DNA from: Halomarina pelagica
GTDB taxonomy: Archaea > Halobacteriota > Halobacteria > Halobacteriales > Haloarculaceae
Assembly (NCBI RefSeq): GCF_024228315.1
Contig: NZ_CP100454.1
Coordinates: 1,798,001 to 1,862,000, forward strand
Length of the DNA stretch: 64,000 nt
Direction: 5' to 3'
Shown here piece after piece: positions 37,809 to 45,578 of the stretch; the stretch's first letter is position 1; each line of letters opens with the position of its first letter. A program made the position numbers and the translations under genes. The notes under the pieces were generated by a model. It had not been told where the DNA came from and made no database searches. It worked only from the letters and a program-made list of their open reading frames with translations.

Positions 37809-38089
37809 TCGGACTGCGCGTCCTCGACCCGCTCTGCGTGCTCGACTAACTCCGCGGCGAGCGTCCGCGCCTGCTCGGCGGAGAGCGTCACGCGGTCCGC
37901 GTGCGCGGGGAGGTGCTCTAGTTGCGTGCCGTCCAGTTCGAGTTCCAGCGTGACGCGGTCGGGGTCCTTCCGGGGCGCGGTGACGTTCAGTACGGCGAAC
38001 GCCTCCTCCTCGAAGTCGTGGCCCTCGGCGCGGCCGTCGAGGAGGTCGAAGGTGGTGTAGGCGTTCACCCTGAGTAGTCGGTCGGGCAT
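37805..38089 (-). CDS. Small conserved haloarchaeal protein, DUF6360-like
   Basis: 94 residues: MPDRLLRVNAYTTFDLLDGRAEGHDFEEEAFAVLNVTAPRKDPDRVTLELELDGTQLEHLPAHADRVTLSAEQARTLAAELVEHAERV. Two-layer alpha-beta in appearance, strongly acidic. I tentatively equate it with a haloarchaeal DUF (DUF6360); function unknown. It is convergent with the preceding gene and has an independent start. Confidence 0.7.
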   Translation of the reverse strand: MPDRLLRVNAYTTFDLLDGRAEGHDFEEEAFAVLNVTAPRKDPDRVTLELELDGTQLEHLPAHADRVTLSAEQARTLAAELVEHAERVEDAQSD

Positions 38090-38169
38090 CGCCCGTCGCT
38101 ACTCGGCAGGGACCAATGTGCCTGTCGGGAGTGACCTATCCGTCGGGCGAGCGGCCGTAGTCGGGGCAG

Positions 38170-38214
38170 GGCGGAACGGGACGGGGCGGAACGGGACGGG
38201 GCGGAACGGGGCGG
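38170..38214. repeat. 15-bp tandem repeat, three copies
   Basis: GGCGGAACGGGACGG occurs at 38170-38184 and 38185-38199 exactly and at 38200-38214 with one change. It lies in the intergenic space between the divergent 37805-38089 gene and the AIM24-like gene, more than 100 nt before the latter's ATG. Non-coding. Confidence 0.85.
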
Positions 38215-38320
38215 GGGACCGAAACGAGAGTGACGAACGGGAACGAGCGGCGGCCGCGTTCACGCGCCGTGACCTATCGTCGAGTGAACGTTTTTCAACG
38301 ATGACGGCGAACGGTGCGGT

Positions 38321-38980
38321 ATGGAGTTCGAAATCGCGGACGGACACAGTTACGCGACGCTCGAGGTCACGATGGACGCCGGCGACCGCCTCGGGATCGA
38401 TCCCGGGTCGATGGTCGCGCGATCGGAGACGATCCGCTCGGAGACGAACGCGGGCGAGGGCGGTCTCGGGGGGATGCTGAAGCGCGCCGTCTCGGACGAA
38501 CTCGACGTGCTGACGACGGTGATGGAGGCGGAGGAGGACGGCTCGCGGCTCGTCCTCGCGCCGGACTACCTGGGCGACGTCGCCCGGATCGACCTCGACG
38601 GCGAGGGCGTGAAAGTGCAGTCCGGCGGCCTCCTCGCGTGGACCGAGACCGTGGAGCGCGGCACCGCGAGCAACGAGGCGAGCAACTTCTTCTCCTCCGG
38701 CGAACTCACCGTCCTCCGACTCGGCGGGACCGGGACGGCGTTCGTCTCGGCGTTCGGCGCGGTGCGCGAGGAGGAAGTCACCGAGGGGGACCCGCTCGTC
38801 GTCGACGAGGACCACCTGCTGGCGTGGAGCGAGGGACTGTCCGCGAAGCGGACGAAGGACTCGAGCGTCAAGTCCTCGCTGCTCGGCGGCGAGGGGTTCG
38901 TGACGCGGCTCTCCGGCGAGGGGCGCGTCTGGCTCCAGACGCGCGACCCGATGGTGCTCTACGGCGGCGGCAACAACTGA
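38321..38980 (+). CDS. AIM24/TIGR00266-family protein
   Basis: 219 residues: MEFEIADGHSYATLEVTMDAGDRLGIDPGSMVARSETIRSETNAGEGGLGGMLKRAVS, then ELTVLRLGGTGTAFVSAFGAV and GEGRVWLQTRDPMVLYGGGNN. This is the beta-helix-like AIM24 fold found in bacteria, archaea and mitochondria, of uncertain role (membrane or stress associated). A TATA-like tttttca lies about 30 nt before the ATG. The frame continues after the TGA as a strongly acidic stretch of about 26 codons, discussed in the findings. Confidence 0.87.
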   Translation: MEFEIADGHSYATLEVTMDAGDRLGIDPGSMVARSETIRSETNAGEGGLGGMLKRAVSDELDVLTTVMEAEEDGSRLVLAPDYLGDVARIDLDGEGVKVQSGGLLAWTETVERGTASNEASNFFSSGELTVLRLGGTGTAFVSAFGAVREEEVTEGDPLVVDEDHLLAWSEGLSAKRTKDSSVKSSLLGGEGFVTRLSGEGRVWLQTRDPMVLYGGGNN

Positions 38981-39076
38981 GACAGCGGCGAGGACGGCGA
39001 CGAGGACGAAGGCGGCGACGATGACGAGGAAGACGGTGAAAGCGGTGAAGACGACGACAGCGCGCCGACGCGTCCC

Positions 39077-40825
39077 TCAGTCGTCGGCCGGGACCGGCGC
39101 GCTGTCCATCGCGTCGTCCTCGGCGTAGGGGTACCACGTCATCTTCGTGTTGTGCATGTAGGGGTCCTCGTAGTCCGTCTCCTCGGGTTCGGCGAGGTCG
39201 GCCAGTTCGTCCTCGTCGCGGGCGGCGATGAAGTCGCGGAAGGATTCCCCATCGCGCCGCTCCGCCTCGTAGGTGGCGAGCAGGTTCCGGACGTACCCGG
39301 GCACCTCGTCGGCGGCGACGCGCATCTCGACCCACTCGGCGAACTGCGGGTTCTCGCCGAGCCCGCCGCCGAGGCCGATGTCGAACGCCTCGACCGGCTC
39401 GCCGTCCTTGCGCGTCTTCATGCCGCGCAGGGAGACGTCGGCGATCTGGGGCTGGGCGCAGGAGGCGGTACAGCCCGAGAGGTGGACGTGGAAGTCCTCC
39501 ACGCCGTCGGGCACCTCGACGTTGTCGCGCAGCCAGTGGGCGTAGCGGACCATGCGGTTCTTCGTCTCGACGATCGACAGCGAGCAGAACTCCGTCCCCG
39601 TGCAGGCGATGGAGCCGCGCATGAACGGGTGGGGGTCGGGACTGTACTCGTCGAGGAGCGGTTCGTCGAGGAAGTCCTCCAGGTCGTCCTCGTCGATGTC
39701 CGCGACGATGACGTTCTGGCGCTGGGTCAGCCCGACGAGTTCCGACCCGTACTCGGCGGCGAGGTCGGCGAGCCGAAGGGCGTCCGTCGTGCCCATCCGC
39801 CCGACGAGCACCGAGAGGCCGACGAAGTACCGCCCGTCGTTCTGCTCGTGGACGCCGACGTAGTCCCCCGGCGCGTCCGACCGCCCGGCGTTGTAGTCGT
39901 ACCGGTCGCGCAGGTCCTCGCCCGCGGTGGGGAGTTCGTAGTCGACGTACTCCTCCTGGAGGACGCGGCGGAACTTCTCGGGACCCCACTCGTCCATCAG
40001 GAACTTGATGCGGGCGTTGAACCGGTTGTCGCGGTCGCCGTGGTCGCGGAACAGCGCCGAGACGCCCGCCGCGACGTCGTAGATCCGCTCCGGCGTGCAG
40101 AACACGTCGATGTCGCGGGCGAAGCGCTCTTCCTTCCGGGCGAGGCCGCCGCCGACGAGGGTGTTGAAGCCCTTCACCTCCTCCCCGTCGATCTCCTTGA
40201 TCGCGGGTTCGAACGCGAGGTCGTTGATGTCGCCCTGCCCGCTGCCGCGGGTGTCGCCGGTGATCGAGACCTTCCACTTCCGGGGGAGGTTCTCGTGGGC
40301 GGGGTTGCCCTTGAACTCCTCGTTCAGCCCCTCGATGAGCGGCCAGACGTCGAGGTGCTCGTCGGCGTCGCGGCCGGCGACGGGGCTGCCGACGATGTTG
40401 CGCCACGAGTCGCCGCAGGCCTGGATCGTCGAGAGGCCGTGGGCCTCCAGGCGGTCGAAGATGTCCGGGACGTCCGCGAGTTCGATCCAGTGGAGCTGGA
40501 TGGACTGACGGGTGGTGTAATCGAGCCACGCGCCCTCCCACTCGGGGTTCTCCGCGGGGCCGCGGGCGTACTCGTCGGCGATCTCGGCGACGACCCGCAG
40601 TTGCTCGGGCGTGAGCCGACCGCCCGGCACCCCGACGCGCATCATGAAGTAGCTCTCCTGTCCGTTGCGCTGGTGGTACAACCCCCACCACTTGAAGCGC
40701 TCGAACCAGGCGTCCCGTTCGTCCTCGGGGATGGCGTTCCACCCCTCCTCCGCGAAGCGATTGAGGTGCTCGCGGATCTCCGTGCCGTAGACTTCGTCCT
40801 TCCAGCCCTCGACCTTGCTCGGCAT
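39077..40825 (-). CDS. Ferredoxin-dependent siroheme nitrite/sulfite reductase
   Basis: 582 residues with the two-repeat nitrite/sulfite reductase fold. N-terminal ferredoxin-like half-domain MMRVGVPGGRLTPEQLRVVAEIADEYARG, siroheme-binding TTRQSIQLHWIELADVP and the [4Fe-4S]/siroheme ligand motifs CTGTEFC (about 408-414) and CTASCAQPQ (about 450). Haloarchaeal assimilatory NasD/NirA enzymes have this size; sulfite reductase is the alternative. No nitrate reductase or sulfate-activation gene lies nearby, so the substrate is undecided. It is followed on the same strand by no partner; the small Cys-rich gene upstream (40913-41230) may belong with it. Confidence 0.92.
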   Translation of the reverse strand: MPSKVEGWKDEVYGTEIREHLNRFAEEGWNAIPEDERDAWFERFKWWGLYHQRNGQESYFMMRVGVPGGRLTPEQLRVVAEIADEYARGPAENPEWEGAWLDYTTRQSIQLHWIELADVPDIFDRLEAHGLSTIQACGDSWRNIVGSPVAGRDADEHLDVWPLIEGLNEEFKGNPAHENLPRKWKVSITGDTRGSGQGDINDLAFEPAIKEIDGEEVKGFNTLVGGGLARKEERFARDIDVFCTPERIYDVAAGVSALFRDHGDRDNRFNARIKFLMDEWGPEKFRRVLQEEYVDYELPTAGEDLRDRYDYNAGRSDAPGDYVGVHEQNDGRYFVGLSVLVGRMGTTDALRLADLAAEYGSELVGLTQRQNVIVADIDEDDLEDFLDEPLLDEYSPDPHPFMRGSIACTGTEFCSLSIVETKNRMVRYAHWLRDNVEVPDGVEDFHVHLSGCTASCAQPQIADVSLRGMKTRKDGEPVEAFDIGLGGGLGENPQFAEWVEMRVAADEVPGYVRNLLATYEAERRDGESFRDFIAARDEDELADLAEPEETDYEDPYMHNTKMTWYPYAEDDAMDSAPVPADD

Positions 40826-40912
40826 TTGCGCGTAGAGAGAGGTCCCGGACGTAAACGGGCGTGCCTCGCGTCAAGCCTGGCGGGTGCTTCCGACCCGCGG
40901 CAACATTATCCG

Positions 40913-41230
40913 CTATGCGCGAGGTCGGGGGACGTGTACGCTCTCGGGAACGCCCGACCGGAACGCGCCCGTCGCGGGGTCGACGCGGCCGACCGTGAGC
41001 CACCCCGTGACGCCCTGCGCGCCGCAGGCAATGCACTGTCCCGAGAGTCGCGCCTCGACGTCCGGGGGTTCCAGTCCCACCTCGACGAACCCCTCGGCGA
41101 GCACGTCCGCGAGTTCACAGCCGCAGAAGTCGTGGTCGGCGAGCCGCCAGAGACCGCCGACGCCGGACACCCGCCGGTCGTCGACGCTCACCCAGGCCCC
41201 GTCGTCGAGGAGGTAGACGTCGGTCGTCAC
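40913..41230 (-). CDS. Small Cys-rich protein, probable zinc-binding, upstream of reductase
   Basis: 105 residues. It has LADHDFCGCELADVLAEGF and LSGQCIACGAQGVTGWLTVGRVD, giving CxC and CxxC pairs that could bind zinc or an iron-sulfur cluster. No family is recognised. It starts from MTTDVYLLDDGAWVSVDDRRVSG and is on the same strand as, and 88 nt before, the siroheme reductase, so it may be cotranscribed with it. Confidence 0.6.
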   Translation of the reverse strand: MTTDVYLLDDGAWVSVDDRRVSGVGGLWRLADHDFCGCELADVLAEGFVEVGLEPPDVEARLSGQCIACGAQGVTGWLTVGRVDPATGAFRSGVPESVHVPRPRA

Positions 41231-41456
41231 GACCGGAGGTTCGGCGCTCGGGACGGTAATCCCAGCGGTGCGGGCAGACGCCGCCGCGTGTCGTCGGATT
41301 CGGTGACGATCCGTTCGTTGCGATCGCGTAGCTGTCGGGCGATTCCGTCGCGAGTCGGCGTCACACGTTCCGGCAAAAGCCTCCGCGGTGCGGCAGTACG
41401 GGCCAACGTTACAGCCGAGCGCGCCCTTTTGGGTGTCCTGCGCCTACCGGGAATCG

Positions 41457-41549
41457 ATGGTACTGATGGAGTCCCTGGACGACGGTTCTCGCCAGCACGT
41501 CTCGGCGGACGTCGCGCCGGAACTCTACGAGGAGAGAGACGATGAGTGA
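41457..41549 (+). CDS. Possible 30-residue protein
   Basis: ATG at 41457 opens MVLMESLDDGSRQHVSADVAPELYEERDDE before TGA. A TATA-like ccctttt lies about 28-34 nt upstream. Its stop overlaps the start of the next small ORF (ATGAGTGA), the usual sign of coupled translation in haloarchaea. Acidic, helical, no family recognised. It is too short to be certain. Confidence 0.4.
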   Translation: MVLMESLDDGSRQHVSADVAPELYEERDDE

Positions 41550-41688
41550 GCCGACAACCGTGACCGACGAGTCGACAGAGGAACCGGACGACGAAGAGGC
41601 GGTCGACACCCGCCACCTGGACGACCTCGAGGACGGCTGCGGCTGCACCGAGGTGTGGGAGCACCTCTCCGAACAGCGCGGTACGTAG
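41542..41688 (+). CDS. Possible 48-residue protein with CGC motif
   Basis: ATG at 41542 opens MSEPTTVTDESTEEPDDEE, continues through TRHLDDLEDGCGCTEVWEHLSEQRGT and ends at 41688. An acidic N-terminal half leads to a compact GCGC-TEVWEHL segment that could bind a metal through its two Cys. It overlaps the 30-residue ORF by 8 nt and ends 48 nt before the following gene. Composition matches haloarchaeal microproteins; no family is recognised. Confidence 0.5.
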   Translation: MSEPTTVTDESTEEPDDEEAVDTRHLDDLEDGCGCTEVWEHLSEQRGT

Positions 41689-41736
41689 CGCACAACCCCG
41701 AGACGCTTTTCCTGTCGCCCCCCGTGCGTTCCCTCA

Positions 41737-42459
41737 ATGAGTGACCCGGACGAGCCACCCGCCGATCGCGAATCGCCGGTGGGCCAGCCCGTCATCAGAG
41801 GCGACCCGACGCTCACCGGCGAGCGGGCGCGGCGGGCCGTCCAGTTCGATCCGAGCGACCCCGAGAGCGTCGCCGAGGCCGCCGACACGGTCCGGCGCTT
41901 CGCCAGGAACTCCGCCGGGGCGGAGGACAACGTCTACGTGCTGCGCGGCGCGGCCGCCTGCGCCGCGCTCGTCCGCGGCGAGGGGTCGTACAAGGCGGCC
42001 GCCGAGCGGGCGGGCGACGGCGTCACCGTCTCGTTCATCCGGAAGTGGGCGCGCGTCCACGACCTGCCGCGCGCGGTGCGCCGCTACGTCGCGACGGGGC
42101 GCATCGCCCCCACCGCCGCGAAGCACATCGCCCGCGTCCACGGCGAGGCGCGCTACCAGCTCGCGTGGGCGATCCTCGACCACGGCCTGACGGTGCGCGA
42201 GGTGCGCGCCGTCGCGAGCGCCATCAACGACGGCACCGACGTCGAGACCGCACTCGAGGCGGTCGACGCCGGCCTGGGCGAGATAACGCTCTCGCTCGAT
42301 CCGGAGACGTATCGCGACCTGCGCCGACGCGCCGCCCTCGACGACAGCGAACCGGAGGACGTAGTCGCAGAGGCACTCGGGGCGCTCGACTCGCTCGACT
42401 CGCTCGATTCGTTCGCGGCGGCCGCGGCGCGCGACGACGGCCCCCGTCGGTCGAAGTGA
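41737..42459 (+). CDS. Haloarchaeal HTH protein, DUF7119-like
   Basis: 240 residues. VRGEGSYKAAAERAGDGVTVSFIRKWARVHDLPRAVRRYVATGRIAPTAAKHIARVHGEARYQLAWAILDHGLTVREVRAVASAINDG resembles the ParB/KorB-type HTH in which a DNA-contacting helix follows the IAPTAAKHIARV segment. An N-terminal disordered tail (1-35) and an acidic C-terminus flank it. I recall a haloarchaeal family like this as DUF7119. A role in DNA binding is inferred from the HTH. Confidence 0.75.
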   Translation: MSDPDEPPADRESPVGQPVIRGDPTLTGERARRAVQFDPSDPESVAEAADTVRRFARNSAGAEDNVYVLRGAAACAALVRGEGSYKAAAERAGDGVTVSFIRKWARVHDLPRAVRRYVATGRIAPTAAKHIARVHGEARYQLAWAILDHGLTVREVRAVASAINDGTDVETALEAVDAGLGEITLSLDPETYRDLRRRAALDDSEPEDVVAEALGALDSLDSLDSFAAAAARDDGPRRSK

Positions 42460-42493
42460 CTCGCGACGGGTCGTCGGAGCCGCGGTGACGCGG

Positions 42494-43780
42494 TCACGCC
42501 GATCGGGACAGGTACGTCTCCGCCGCGCGCTTCAGCACCGCGCCCGCGGTCAGCACCTCCGACCAGTCGATCGTCTCGTCGGGGAAGTGCGCCTGCTCGA
42601 CGGTCCCGGGACCGAACAGGACGGCGGGGATCCCGGCCTCCACGTAGTGGCGCGCGTCCGCTCCGTACGTGACGCCGGTCGGTTCGGCGTCCGAGAGGCC
42701 CTCGCGCTCCATCGCCGCGACGACCGCCCCCACGATCGGCTCGTCGGGGTCGATCTCGCTCGCCTCGAACTGGACGGAGAAGCGCTCCAGCCGGAGGTGG
42801 TCGGCCAGCCACGGGTCGTCCTCGGCCAGCGTCTCGAGGCGGTCGCGCAGTTCGGCCTCGACGTCGTCGACGGTCTCGCCCGGGGCGACGCCGACGCGGA
42901 CCTCCGCGTCGAGTTCCGCCGGCACCGTCGAGGCCCACCGGCCGGCGCGGACGGTGCCGACGACGACCGGCCACGGGACGGGGAAGTCCTCGTACAGCGG
43001 GTGGGTGACGCGCTCTGCTCGCTCCGCCTCGAAGTCGACCAGCGCCCGCCGGACGGACTCGAAGTGCGGGAGGACGGACTCGCCGCGCCAGCTCGAGGCG
43101 GCGTGCGCGGACCGCCCCTCGACGTGGAGGCGCACCATGAGGCTCCCCTCGGTGGCGACGACGGGCCGCAGCCGGGTCGGTTCGGCGACGATCGCGGCAT
43201 CGCGCTCGAACGGGTAGGGGTTGTCCAGGGCGGCCGCCGCCGCGCCGATGCCCCCCTCCTCCTCGCCCGCGACCGCGTCGACGACGAGTCGGCCGTTCAC
43301 GTCGCCCGCGTCCTCCCCGTTCTCTCCTCCCTCCTCGACCTCGTCGGCGAGCGCGCGGGCGGCGTAGACGCAGGCGGCCAGCCCCGACTTCATGTCGGCC
43401 GCGCCGCGCGCGGTGAGGCGATCGCCGTCCCAGGACGGCGCGAAGGGGTCGCTCGACCACTCGCCCTCGGCCGGCACGACGTCCACGTGCCCGTTGAACA
43501 CGAGCGTCGGGCCGGCGTCGGGATCGCCGAGTTCGAGGACGCCGCCGACGGAGGGGCGGTCCGTCACGTCGATCGCCCCGGGGTCGTCGGGGAACGACGG
43601 GTGTGCGGCGAGGCGATCGGCGTCGGCGGTCCACTCGTAGGTCTCGAAGCCGAGTTCGTCGAGGTGTTCTCGGACGAAGCCCTGGATGGGGGCTTCGTCG
43701 CCGGTGATCGAGTCGAAGGAGACGAGGCGCTCGACGAACGCCCGGAGGTCGTCGTCGTAGCGGGACGCGAACGAGTTCAC
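42494..43780 (-). CDS. M20-family metallopeptidase/deacylase (ArgE/DapE/ACY1 type)
   Basis: 428 residues. Metal-site motifs: LVFNGHVDVVPAEGEW (about 93-108), GAADMKSGLAACVYA (bridging Asp), AVAGEEEGGIGAAAA (catalytic Glu) and AIVAEPTRLRP; the dimerisation domain carries GRSAHAASSWRGES. The final GADARHYVEAGIPAVLFGPGTVEQAHFPDE has the last His ligand. The family hydrolyses amide bonds of N-acyl or N-succinyl amino acids and small peptides; the exact substrate is not predictable. Confidence 0.93.
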   Translation of the reverse strand: MNSFASRYDDDLRAFVERLVSFDSITGDEAPIQGFVREHLDELGFETYEWTADADRLAAHPSFPDDPGAIDVTDRPSVGGVLELGDPDAGPTLVFNGHVDVVPAEGEWSSDPFAPSWDGDRLTARGAADMKSGLAACVYAARALADEVEEGGENGEDAGDVNGRLVVDAVAGEEEGGIGAAAAALDNPYPFERDAAIVAEPTRLRPVVATEGSLMVRLHVEGRSAHAASSWRGESVLPHFESVRRALVDFEAERAERVTHPLYEDFPVPWPVVVGTVRAGRWASTVPAELDAEVRVGVAPGETVDDVEAELRDRLETLAEDDPWLADHLRLERFSVQFEASEIDPDEPIVGAVVAAMEREGLSDAEPTGVTYGADARHYVEAGIPAVLFGPGTVEQAHFPDETIDWSEVLTAGAVLKRAAETYLSRSA

Positions 43781-43868
43781 GAGGCGGGGTTACCCCGGTG
43801 GGGGTAAGAGGTTTCCCAGTCGCACCGATCGTAACGGTTTAGCGACGTGGGGAGGAATCTCTGAGTAC

Positions 43869-43942
43869 GGGCTGATAGCTCAGTTAGGCAGAGCGTCTGG
43901 CTTTTAACCAGACGGCCGGGGGTTCAAATCCCTCTCAGCCCG
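43869..43942 (+). tRNA. tRNA-Lys (anticodon UUU)
   Basis: 74 nt cloverleaf: acceptor GGGCTGA (43869-43875) pairs TCAGCCC (43935-43941) with discriminator G. The anticodon stem TCTGG/CCAGA encloses loop CTTTTAA, giving anticodon UUU (Lys). T-arm GGGGGTTCAAATCCCTC. No intron and no encoded CCA. Partial copies of its 3' end occur downstream (see repeat). Confidence 0.97.
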
Positions 43943-44161
43943 TCACCTTCTCGTGCGAGCACTGCGAGCACGTGAAGTGACGACGCTGACGGGATTTGGA
44001 TCAGGGAGCGAAACGAGCGGCAGTGAGTGGAGCGACCGTGGTTCAAATCCCTCTCAGCCCGCTTTCTCGCGACGAACGGACGTGAGGAGCGTAGAAAGCG
44101 CACTTGAAGGGATTTGAATCAGGGAGCGAGCGTGAGCGAGCGACCGTGGTTCAAATCCCTC
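43921..44161 (+). repeat. Repeated 3' ends of tRNA-Lys
   Basis: A 22-bp segment starting GGTTCAAATCCCTCTCAGCC (tRNA 43921-43942) recurs exactly at 44040-44061, and its first 14 bp again at 44148-44161. Before each copy lies GGGATTTG(g/a)ATCAGGGAGCG, so each partial copy can form a stem GGGATTTGAA/TTCAAATCCC around a GAGCGAG-rich loop. Duplicated tRNA 3' ends are typical attachment-site remains of integrative elements; no integrase is present here. Confidence 0.75.
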
Positions 44162-44276
44162 GCGATCTATCGATTTTCCGGGAAGCGTCGGGGAGAAGCG
44201 AGCGCCAGTGACCGACGCGGCACTCGTCGAAAGGGAGCCGTCGAGCGAAGGGGGAGGTGAGTGGATCGGTGGCGGT
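43943..44276. other. Intergenic region after tRNA-Lys
   Basis: 334 nt without a gene. It holds the two partial tRNA-Lys 3' copies, the hairpin GCTTTCT...AGAAAGC at about 44061-44099, and short GAGCGAG tracts. Nothing coding is supportable. Confidence 0.6.
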
Positions 44277-45416
44277 TCAGCCGCGGTGGGGCATGTACGC
44301 CAGGCCCAGGAGGAGGAAGGCAGAGAGCCAGCTGATGATGCTCACGGCCCAGAGACCGCTGATGCGCTCGTGGAAGAACTCCTGTTGGGCGACCTCCTGC
44401 TGGTACGCCTTGCGCTCCTGGGAGAGCACGACCGTCTTGTTGTTCGGGTTGTCGCTCGGGAAGTGGACGACGTACGTCTCGTTGTTCGCGAGCGTGACGT
44501 TCTCACCCTCCGCGATGTCGGTGGAGACGACCACGTCGCCGCGCCAGACGAGCGTCGCGCCGCTCTCGGTGATGTTCTTCAGCGTGACCGTGGTGTTGTT
44601 GTACGGGAAGCGATCCCCGGGCTGGAACGTCTGCTGGGGGGCCGGACTGAGGTACTCCTGCAGCGGGACGAGCGTGTTGTTGTCGAGGTACCGGACGTAC
44701 GTCTGACCGCCCGTCTCGACCGTCTCGTTTGCGACCGCCGTGTCGTTCGCGAGGATGGCCGACACGTTGCGCTGCTGGGTGAAGACGAGGGTGTTCGGCA
44801 TCGCGCTGGTGTTGTTGCCCCCCGTGCCGTTCGTCGCGTTGGTCGCGTTCCCCGCCTGCGCGCCCGACGCGGCGGAAGCGTTCGTTCCGTTCGTCGCGTT
44901 GCCGGACGTGGCGTTACCGCCAGTCGCGTTCCCGGCCGTCGTGTTGTTCGTCGCCCCGGCGGTGGTGTTCCCGCCGGCGGAGGCGTTCGTCCCGTTCGTC
45001 GCGTTGCCGGACGTGGCGTTTCCACCCGTCTCGTTTCCGGCCGACGTGGGCGCGGTGGCCGGATCGGGGGCCATGCCGATCGTGACGAGGTACGACGAGT
45101 TGTTGAACTGGACGGTCGTGTTGTTCTCGAGCGTCTCCGACTGGAGCGCGTCGTTCTTGGTGTAGACGAGGGTGCCGGACCAGGTCGGCTCGCCGCCGCC
45201 ACCGCCGCCGTGGCCGCCGCCGCTACTGGAGGCCTCCTCCAGGCTGACTTCCGAGAGGTTGTACTCCTGCCCGTCGATCGTGAAGTTATTGCCGGGCTGG
45301 TACGCCTGTCCCTTCACCTCGATCTCCGGCTCCTGCGCCACCGTGATGACGGAGTAGGCGCTCGCGCCGATGACGAGGAAGAAGACGAACAGAACCGCGG
45401 CCGCTCGACGTTGCAT
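44277..45416 (-). CDS. Membrane-anchored, sequon-dense surface glycoprotein
   Basis: 379 residues with an N-terminal helix (AAAVLFVFFLVIGASAYSVITVA, 5-27) and a C-terminal helix (LWAVSIISWLSAFLLLGLAYM), so most of the chain is probably outside. A Gly/His stretch (66-76) and a region at 125-204 rich in Asn-X-Ser/Thr sequons separate two beta-like parts. GNATSGNATNGTNAS occurs twice with a 35-residue period (about 132-146 and 167-181). More than a dozen sequons in 80 residues predict heavy N-glycosylation. I know no function for this family; a cell-surface stalk-like or adhesive role is inference. Confidence 0.75.
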   Translation of the reverse strand: MQRRAAAVLFVFFLVIGASAYSVITVAQEPEIEVKGQAYQPGNNFTIDGQEYNLSEVSLEEASSSGGGHGGGGGGEPTWSGTLVYTKNDALQSETLENNTTVQFNNSSYLVTIGMAPDPATAPTSAGNETGGNATSGNATNGTNASAGGNTTAGATNNTTAGNATGGNATSGNATNGTNASAASGAQAGNATNATNGTGGNNTSAMPNTLVFTQQRNVSAILANDTAVANETVETGGQTYVRYLDNNTLVPLQEYLSPAPQQTFQPGDRFPYNNTTVTLKNITESGATLVWRGDVVVSTDIAEGENVTLANNETYVVHFPSDNPNNKTVVLSQERKAYQQEVAQQEFFHERISGLWAVSIISWLSAFLLLGLAYMPHRG

Positions 45417-45578
45417 ACAGGAGCCGACGGAATCCCCGCGTATAACGATTACTTTCCCGTGGCGAACGGACGATCCACACGACGGACCAGGGGCGATCGG
45501 CGGCGGAGACGGTCGTAGATGCCCCGTCCCCGTGAGAACGTCGCCAACACCGCCGGAATCACCGATCCGCGGTGCCTC

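Noticed and set aside
39077-41545. Continuation of the AIM24 frame as one giant plus-strand protein
   Set aside because: Beyond about 39065 the frame is antisense to the siroheme reductase gene and is a shadow.
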